A stretch of 64,000 nucleotides of DNA from Welwitschia mirabilis (taxonomy: Eukaryota; Gnetophyta; Gnetopsida; Welwitschiales), in contig JBOZIK010000001.1 of assembly GCA_051453625.1 (NCBI GenBank), positions 286,181,328 through 286,245,327 on the forward strand, in the 5' to 3' direction. Positions 57,650 through 64,000 of the stretch are shown piece after piece (within the stretch, counting starts at the first letter, position 1; each line of letters begins with the position of its first letter). The notes beneath the pieces are model-generated. The model did not search any database. It saw nothing but the letters and a program-made list of their open reading frames with translations, and was not told where the DNA came from. The translations under genes were made by a program, and so were the position numbers.

Positions 57650-59070
57650 GATCGTTAAACTCAGTGGAGAGTGGTGAATGAGGTATACCAAGTAAGAACT
57701 CTATTGAAATAAATTGAACTTTACACAATAAAGACCTTACTAGATTAATGTGGTTTCCCAACCTAGGTGCATTCCACACATAGAGGGTAGCTTCCTCTCA
57801 CATCTCTAAATATTCTAAACCTATAAAATAATGGTTTTGAAGTGTCATCAACCTTACATATAATTGAGATATTCCTTGTGAGGTATCACTCTCTTCTCCT
57901 AAAGGATTTATAATAAATCAAAATAGAAATATGATTACAAGCATTTACAAAAATACACCCATATAAGGGTTGTCTTATAATTTGAAAACCCTATCAAGGG
58001 CTACTAAGAATAAAAGTAAGAAATGAACTACAATGAGTGTATTAAAAAATTTAGTAGTCATCTCAGTCTTAAGTGCCAATAAATAATGATAAAAAAAGAA
58101 ACAATAAGCCTAAAAAGATGTCACTTTTAATAGAATTCTTGAGTTCTTCCTTGTTTTTATCACCCACATGTATCTAAGATCAAATTAATGTAGTTATGTA
58201 AGAGCTAATAATTGAGTAATGTATTTACTAGATAGTGCTTTTTATCAATCTTCTTAAAAGCTTTATGTGTAGTACCAATAAATCATGAGAGTCCTTCTTT
58301 TTCTTCTCTCTTTATGCCCTTTATACTTTTAAGATCTTCCTTTTCTTTACCCTAAAGAGATAGCTATTTGAAAACATTTAAACATTATGCAACGGATATC
58401 CTAAGTTTTGGTGACTTAATAACTATTTTGTTTTCCATTAAATTCTTGGAATAGACATCTTTAAAATAGTAGATATCTCTGTCAAGTAAACATCTTTACC
58501 CTAAAAAACATCTTTGGTTAAACTTCCCAGATTTCAATAAAACTTCAACTGTTGTCTCTCTAATCCTTAGTAATCATGAATACAAAGTGTAATACTTGTT
58601 TGATTTCTTGAAATATAGATAATTAAACAAAATATAATTTTCCTCTATTACTTCTTTTGGTTTAGTATAGATGTTTTGAATTCTCTAGATGTATTTTAAT
58701 AGTTGAAGTAGTATAGGCATCTTTAATTTAATAGATGTCTTTCATTTATTTCAACTTCTTAATTTAGTATAAATGCCTTTATCATGATAGATGTCTTCTC
58801 CTATGACAAAGTATAGTTCATTATAGATGTCTTCAATATAGTAGATGTCTTTTCCATAGACATCTTTACATATGTTAGATGTCTTTAGTCACTTGTATCT
58901 ATCCTTTATGAATTTTGAGCTAAATCTTTTATGTACTTTAAAATTTGAGGTTTTTGATGGATTGAACCCTTTTGCAATTTTTGTGTTTTTTAATTTTACC
59001 TATATATACATATATATTAGATACATCAAATTTGACAAGTGGAATCATCAAAACTAGGATCTTACTAACA
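57650..59070 (-). repeat. LTR of element D (minus strand)
   Basis: The right edge is fixed: the minus strand begins TGTTAGTAAGATCCTAGTTT right after a polypurine tract, the usual start of a plant copia-type LTR. The left edge near 57650 is a guess. The LTR contains repeated tagatgtctt-type phrases. Confidence 0.68.
58440..58885. repeat. Dispersed tagatgtcttt repeats in the element D LTR
   Basis: About ten or more occurrences of a (t/a)aGATGTCTTt / agacatctt phrase in both orientations, every 20-60 bases, for instance near 58452, 58663, 58731, 58791, 58825, 58845 and 58878. Confidence 0.7.
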
Positions 59071-59086
59071 ATTTCCCCCTTTTTTA
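59071..59086 (-). other. Element D polypurine tract
   Basis: The minus strand reads AAAAAAGGGGGAAAT immediately before TGTTAG, the classic plus-strand primer site; it fixes the LTR edge and minus orientation. Confidence 0.85.
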
Positions 59087-61600
59087 TGATGTTTAAAACT
59101 TGACAAATCTCATCAGCATAATCATGTTTAAAAAATAATTTAATATAACTTAATTCATTAGAGAATACAAAGTATTACATGAGGCATGATATAAGTTTAA
59201 GTAGTTTAAAAACATTTGTTAACCACACATAATCGTTTTTAGCATAGTAAAGAAAAAGTGGTGTAAATGAATTAACATTACTAAAAGCATGTCAAAAACT
59301 AAAGTATATTGCATACAGGAAGAAAATTAATAACATATAATAAAATGTCATTAGAATTTAGCATGAAATGTATTCTAATAATTAACAGCAATCATCAATG
59401 TGATGTTACTTATAGAAAATCTAATCCATCTACCTTAATCTCACATCCTTCATACTCCTATAGGATGTTCAATAATATCTAAGAATGTTCAAATATAATT
59501 TATTCATATCTTCTTTCCTTTCTTAAATAGTATAAAACAAGCTAACCAATAAGAGTAAAGACACTAATCTACTGAATGCCATCTCATGCATTATCGTTGT
59601 CATTGTTACTATTCCTAGTAGTAGCGATCTGGATGGAGTATGAGGAAGAAGAGGTGGGTGGAGGAGTGTTCTACTTCTTAGTTGATCACTATGATAACTT
59701 GCCTTAGTAATAAGGGATCTATTTCCTCATAATGGAAGTGCTAAAAAAGCTAATAGTATCTAGCTCAGTAAAACCATAAGCTAAGAATAGAATGATGCTA
59801 AGAGGTGGAGAAGTACTAAGAGGTGGAGCATGGATGGAAGTTGTGAGAGGTGGTGATGGAGATAGAAGGTGAGGTAAAGATGGTGGATGAGGTGGTGATG
59901 AAGATTGTGTAGGATAGTAAAATGGTAATTTATGATGAGGCCTNNNNNNNNNNNNNNNNNNNNNNNNNNNNNNNNNNNNNNNNNNNNNNNNNNNNNNNNN
60001 NNNNNNNNNNNNNNNNNNNNNNNNNNNNNNNNNNNNNNNNNNNATGGAGATAGAAGGTGAGGTGAAGATGGTGGATGAGGTGGTGATGAAGATTGTGTAG
60101 GATAGTAAAAGGGTAATTTATGATGAGGCCTATGAAAAATGAAGGGATGATCATTAGAGCTTTTGAAGTTCACCTATTATTCCCCTTCTACCTATGCCAA
60201 AGCCTAATGCCTCCTTATCTATGAACTATGATGAATTGGAAGTTATTACATAACTTGAGTCATATCCTATATCAGGAGGTGTTAGAGATGTCTCTACCTT
60301 TCCTCCTTTGAATCAAATTAAGTAGAAGTTCCCATGGATTTATAATTACCTATAAGAGTCTCTCCCTTACTAGTTGCATGCTGATTCTTCTTCAACCTCA
60401 AGAGATTTTTTTTGATATTTTTTATCATCTTTAAAATAGCTTTGATTCCCTTCATTTCTTGTAATGATCTATGAGTAGTTGTAGGTTAGAGTTTGAAATT
60501 ATACCTTCGAAGGTCTTCTGTTTGTTCCTTTATCTTTTGGTACTGGTACTTGCCACTTCTTACTAAACTCTAAAAGTGGTGTTTTAGGATGAACAAAATT
60601 AACCTATGGCACTAGAGTGCTAGCATTACTAATAATCAAACTAGCTAGGTAAGGGTGATCCAAGTCTAGGCCTTATAGAAAGGTGTAATGATATTCATAA
60701 ATAAAATGAATCTAAGATTAAACTTCATCCATGTAAGATTGTAATAGACCATAAAAGTCAGCATTGGGTTATAATAGTTATAGCTACCTCCTAATCAAGT
60801 ATGTTATAGAAGGTAATTAAACTCAAAGTAGAGACATCTGGTACCATATCTTTACATTCTACATTCTTATAAAAATTGATCCTTGAACTCTTAAAAATAA
60901 TATTACTCAGTAAAAACTATGAAACTTTAATAGAGTGGCATGTTAAAATATCTTCAAAAGAATGCACTTATAATTGTAAAATATCCAAATCATCCATACC
61001 AAGCATATAACTGACAAAACTGGGTGTAAGAAATAGAAAGGTACCTAATACTCGAGTTTGAAATGTTCTAGTGCCATCATCTATCTCATGAATATTGACA
61101 TAGAATTTTCTAATAATGAGGTGTAAAATGCTCTACTCTAATTAGAATGTCATGTCTAAAAAAAAATGTGAAAAATAAGAAAGCAGCTGATCTTTATTGT
61201 TTTTTGGAACCTAAGGGTTCTTCCAAGATTTAAAAAATTTAACAACTAATTTATGATGGAACTATGGCTCATACTATAATCTATGTATTTAAGTGATAGG
61301 TTCCTTATCTTTAGATGCATTAGAGGGTTTTATTCTCATCATTTTAGAAGAAACTATGAAAAGAACTAAACTTTTAACAAGAAAATGTAAAAGAATCAGT
61401 GTAAAAAAGCACCTATCAAAGAAAAAAGTACATATTGTACATGCTCTAAAGACTTCTTCCAAATCCAAGATGTCTATGTGGAGAGATCTTATAAAAAAAA
61501 AGGTATAAAAAAGATTATGAGAGGAATACCTACTTAGTGAACGATTGAAAATGATATATGATGGTTTTGTTTCCAAATAAAAAGGGTTAAAACCGTTATT
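59087..61600 (-). mobile_element. Internal 3' region of element D (extra-frame type)
   Basis: The minus strand from 61576 to about 59780 gives decayed protein-like text. First a basic start (KMMRIKPSNASKDKEPIT), then near 61115-61020 LIIRKFYVNIHEIDDGTRTF and VLGTFLFLTPSFVSYMLGM, resembling FY.Nl......v.G..i.lt...i...LGi of the putative plant transposon protein family. After it come VECKDMVPDVSTLSLITFYN, and at 59781-60173 a Pro/His/Ser-rich tract (SSPPHPPSSPHLLSP). This layout recalls the extra frame some plant LTR elements carry downstream of pol. RT and integrase are not in view. A 100-N gap with duplicated flanks lies inside. Confidence 0.5.
59856..60131. repeat. 100-N gap between two copies of an 88-base sequence
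   Basis: 59856-59943 and 60044-60131 differ at only a few bases around exactly 100 N, as at the other placeholder gaps. Confidence 0.88.
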
Positions 61601-62613
61601 TTTAGCATGTGCTTTATTTTTTGATATAGTTTATGGAATATTTTATCCTTTAAAAACATCTAAAATAATTAAAGTAGACATATATCTCAAGTTTCATCTA
61701 TCACAAGGTCTAAGAAAATTTCTTTGTACATAATCTCTACAAGTTGTCTATGGTTCAACAAAAGGCCTTTGTAAAAGAAACTTATGAATCTACCTTACTC
61801 AAAACGATGTTAGAGAAACTTGAGGAGTAAATCTTTTAAATGTTATATATTTTAGAAAAATGTCCCATAATCCTTCTATTAAAGATTCATGACTTCTCTC
61901 CTAAGGGCATTTGTCTTTTGAATAAGAAAGAACTTCTTAATCAAAGCTTAATTTAGCTTAGTCCATGTAGTGATAGAAATGGATTTGAGTGTAAACAACT
62001 AAAACTTCACTTTGTAAAAAACTAAAACTTCACTTTATTCTTAAGGAAAAATGGGAATAACATCAATATCAAGACATTAAAAGTATTAATATTTTAAGGG
62101 ATCATAAAAAGGACACACTCAAATTTATTTTAAATAAAAAAATAATGTTCCTAGGCCTTATGGTTAATGTCATATCCCATATTTTGTAAACATTATTTAC
62201 TTGAGCATTAAGTATATTAAGCTCTCAGTTAAATGATTAATTATACTTATTTATATTTCTTATTAACATAAGATGTCATTTTAAATTAACCTTAGTTTGT
62301 AACTTTCATAAGTTACTATGAAAAAGAAAAATTTATGTTAGAAGGCCTTTATAAGAGAAGTTATTCAAACATTTAAAATTAGGTAATCCCATTATGTAAG
62401 AAATCAAAATCACATAAATTGAAACCTTAAAGAGGACATAGTAATATATTTTACATATTATTTACTCATTTAAATTTCTAGAAAATGTGATAGGTGTTCT
62501 ATAGCATGAATAAAAATTTTATTCCTTGTATTATGTGATTGATATATTTTATGCATTTTAAAATAAATGAGTGTTTGAACAAGTACATGCACTCTTACCT
62601 AAAACCAAGAATG
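61601..62613. other. Unassigned AT-rich region
   Basis: No supported frame or motif. It may be the upstream internal part of element D; nothing pol-like could be read. Confidence 0.4.
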
Positions 62614-63375
62614 NNNNNNNNNNNNNNNNNNNNNNNNNNNNNNNNNNNNNNNNNNNNNNNNNNNNNNNNNNNNNNNNNNNNNNNNNNNNNNNNNNNNNNN
62701 NNNNNNNNNNNNNNNNNNNNNNNNNNNNNNNNNNNNNNNNNNNNNNNNNNNNNNNNNNNNNNNNNNNNNNNNNNNNNNNNNNNNNNNNNNNNNNNNNNNN
62801 NNNNNNNNNNNNNNNNNNNNNNNNNNNNNNNNNNNNNNNNNNNNNNNNNNNNNNNNNNNNNNNNNNNNNNNNNNNNNNNNNNNNNNNNNNNNNNNNNNNN
62901 NNNNNNNNNNNNNNNNNNNNNNNNNNNNNNNNNNNNNNNNNNNNNNNNNNNNNNNNNNNNNNNNNNNNNNNNNNNNNNNNNNNNNNNNNNNNNNNNNNNN
63001 NNNNNNNNNNNNNNNNNNNNNNNNNNNNNNNNNNNNNNNNNNNNNNNNNNNNNNNNNNNNNNNNNNNNNNNNNNNNNNNNNNNNNNNNNNNNNNNNNNNN
63101 NNNNNNNNNNNNNNNNNNNNNNNNNNNNNNNNNNNNNNNNNNNNNNNNNNNNNNNNNNNNNNNNNNNNNNNNNNNNNNNNNNNNNNNNNNNNNNNNNNNN
63201 NNNNNNNNNNNNNNNNNNNNNNNNNNNNNNNNNNNNNNNNNNNNNNNNNNNNNNNNNNNNNNNNNNNNNNNNNNNNNNNNNNNNNNNNNNNNNNNNNNNN
63301 NNNNNNNNNNNNNNNNNNNNNNNNNNNNNNNNNNNNNNNNNNNNNNNNNNNNNNNNNNNNNNNNNNNNNNNNNNN
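62614..63375. other. Assembly gap (762 N)
   Basis: The longest N run in the window. All long open frames drawn across it are artefacts. Confidence 0.99.
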
Positions 63376-63716
63376 ATAGCATGAGGAAATGATGCATGTA
63401 ATTAACTTTGATAATTAAAGTAAGAATATAACCACTATAGCTAGGTGTACCAGTCATAAATATGATTTCTTTTTGTACTCTAATGTCACTTATTACTCAT
63501 GCTAGTTATCAATGCTAAATCATGTGATCTTATAATCTTGAGCTCTGGTCCTATATTTATCTGTATATAAAGATCTTTTTATTTTCCTTTTCTTTTTTTT
63601 TTAAATGTAAGTGTATNNNNNNNNNNNNNNNNNNNNNNNNNNNNNNNNNNNNNNNNNNNNNNNNNNNNNNNNNNNNNNNNNNNNNNNNNNNNNNNNNNNN
63701 NNNNNNNNNNNNNNNN

Positions 63717-63767
<51 letters not shown>

Positions 63768-64000
63768 ACTCTCTCTCTCTCACTCTCACTCTCATTCTCT
63801 TGTTTATAGAGCTTAGATCTTGGAAGCTTAAAGCTAAGAAACCTTTAAGCTTGAATCTTCATTAATATTTAACTATTAAGGACTTACTAATCTTCCCAAG
63901 TAAGCTCTTTACTCCTAATATCCATATGATCTATTTTTAAGATTCTAGTGGAATGATGTGATATTACATTAGAGAATTATTTATGACTTTTATGAAATTA
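63376..64000. other. Right end: AT-rich sequence with a (CT)n microsatellite
   Basis: 63717-63790 is a nearly pure CT repeat with a few CA interruptions, preceded by exactly 100 N (63617-63716). Nothing else is recognised to the end of the window. Confidence 0.85.

Noticed and set aside
62539-63457. Frames of 273-299 codons on both strands
   Set aside because: They consist of the 762-N gap with a few real codons at each end.
63557-63865. SLSLSL / REREREE frames at the right end
   Set aside because: They are translations of the CT microsatellite and a gap.
1-64000. tRNA, rRNA or an intact host gene
   Set aside because: None could be supported by motif or frame; tRNA-like text is limited to primer-binding sites of LTR elements.

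Overview
The window is strongly AT-rich plant (angiosperm) nuclear DNA made almost entirely of old, nested transposable elements. Plant origin is supported by an Athila-type Ty3/gypsy element with a decayed tRNA-Asp primer site, a Tat-type gypsy element with two RNase H blocks, several Ty1/copia elements with initiator-tRNA-Met primer sites, a plant L1-type LINE with a CCHC ORF1, and two pseudogenes of the COBRA/COBL family (plant cell-wall, GPI-anchored). I see no intact protein-coding gene, rRNA, tRNA or CRISPR. Decay runs mainly through C-to-T and G-to-A changes, as expected for long-methylated plant repeats.

Layout. 1-600 is unassigned. About 600-4820 is a degenerate LINE on the minus strand. 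4838-10616 is a minus-strand copia element (SIRE/Maximus-like) with gag, protease, integrase and part of RT, a PBS at 9268-9279 and one LTR carrying internal repeats. 10617-21230 is a plus-strand Athila-like gypsy element: 5' LTR remnant, PBS 11769-11786, a duplicated protease block, RT, RNase H, integrase, and a long 3' LTR. 21690-30923 and 39620-49073 are two copies of one ancestral segment holding a COBRA-like pseudogene. Copy A (22128-28069) is split by copia A (22748-27414, TSD ttatt) and followed by a small non-autonomous element (28200-29792). Copy B (40049-47813) is split at another site by copia B (41132-47599). All three insertions share one LTR family and each can be seen as an empty site in the other copy. 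Between the copies lies a plus-strand Tat-like gypsy element (about 30925-37340, then an uncertain tail to 39600).

49074-52800 is mostly unassigned but opens with a degenerate minisatellite. About 52800-55705 is a second Athila-family LTR with no recognised internal region. 55706-57640 is unassigned. 57650-59070 is the LTR of another minus-strand element, with a polypurine tract at 59071-59086 and decayed internal sequence to about 61600. The rest is unassigned, with a large gap and a CT microsatellite. Twelve runs of N interrupt the window. Seven are exactly 100 bases; five of these lie between direct copies of the same sequence and two lie in dinucleotide repeats, which points to unmerged contig ends.

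No new biological system is evident. The most informative parts are the paired COBRA-like pseudogenes, which act as empty and filled sites for one copia family, and the transition-driven loss of catalytic and primer-site motifs. Domain assignments were made by reading decayed frames by eye, so boundaries without TSD or LTR support are approximate.
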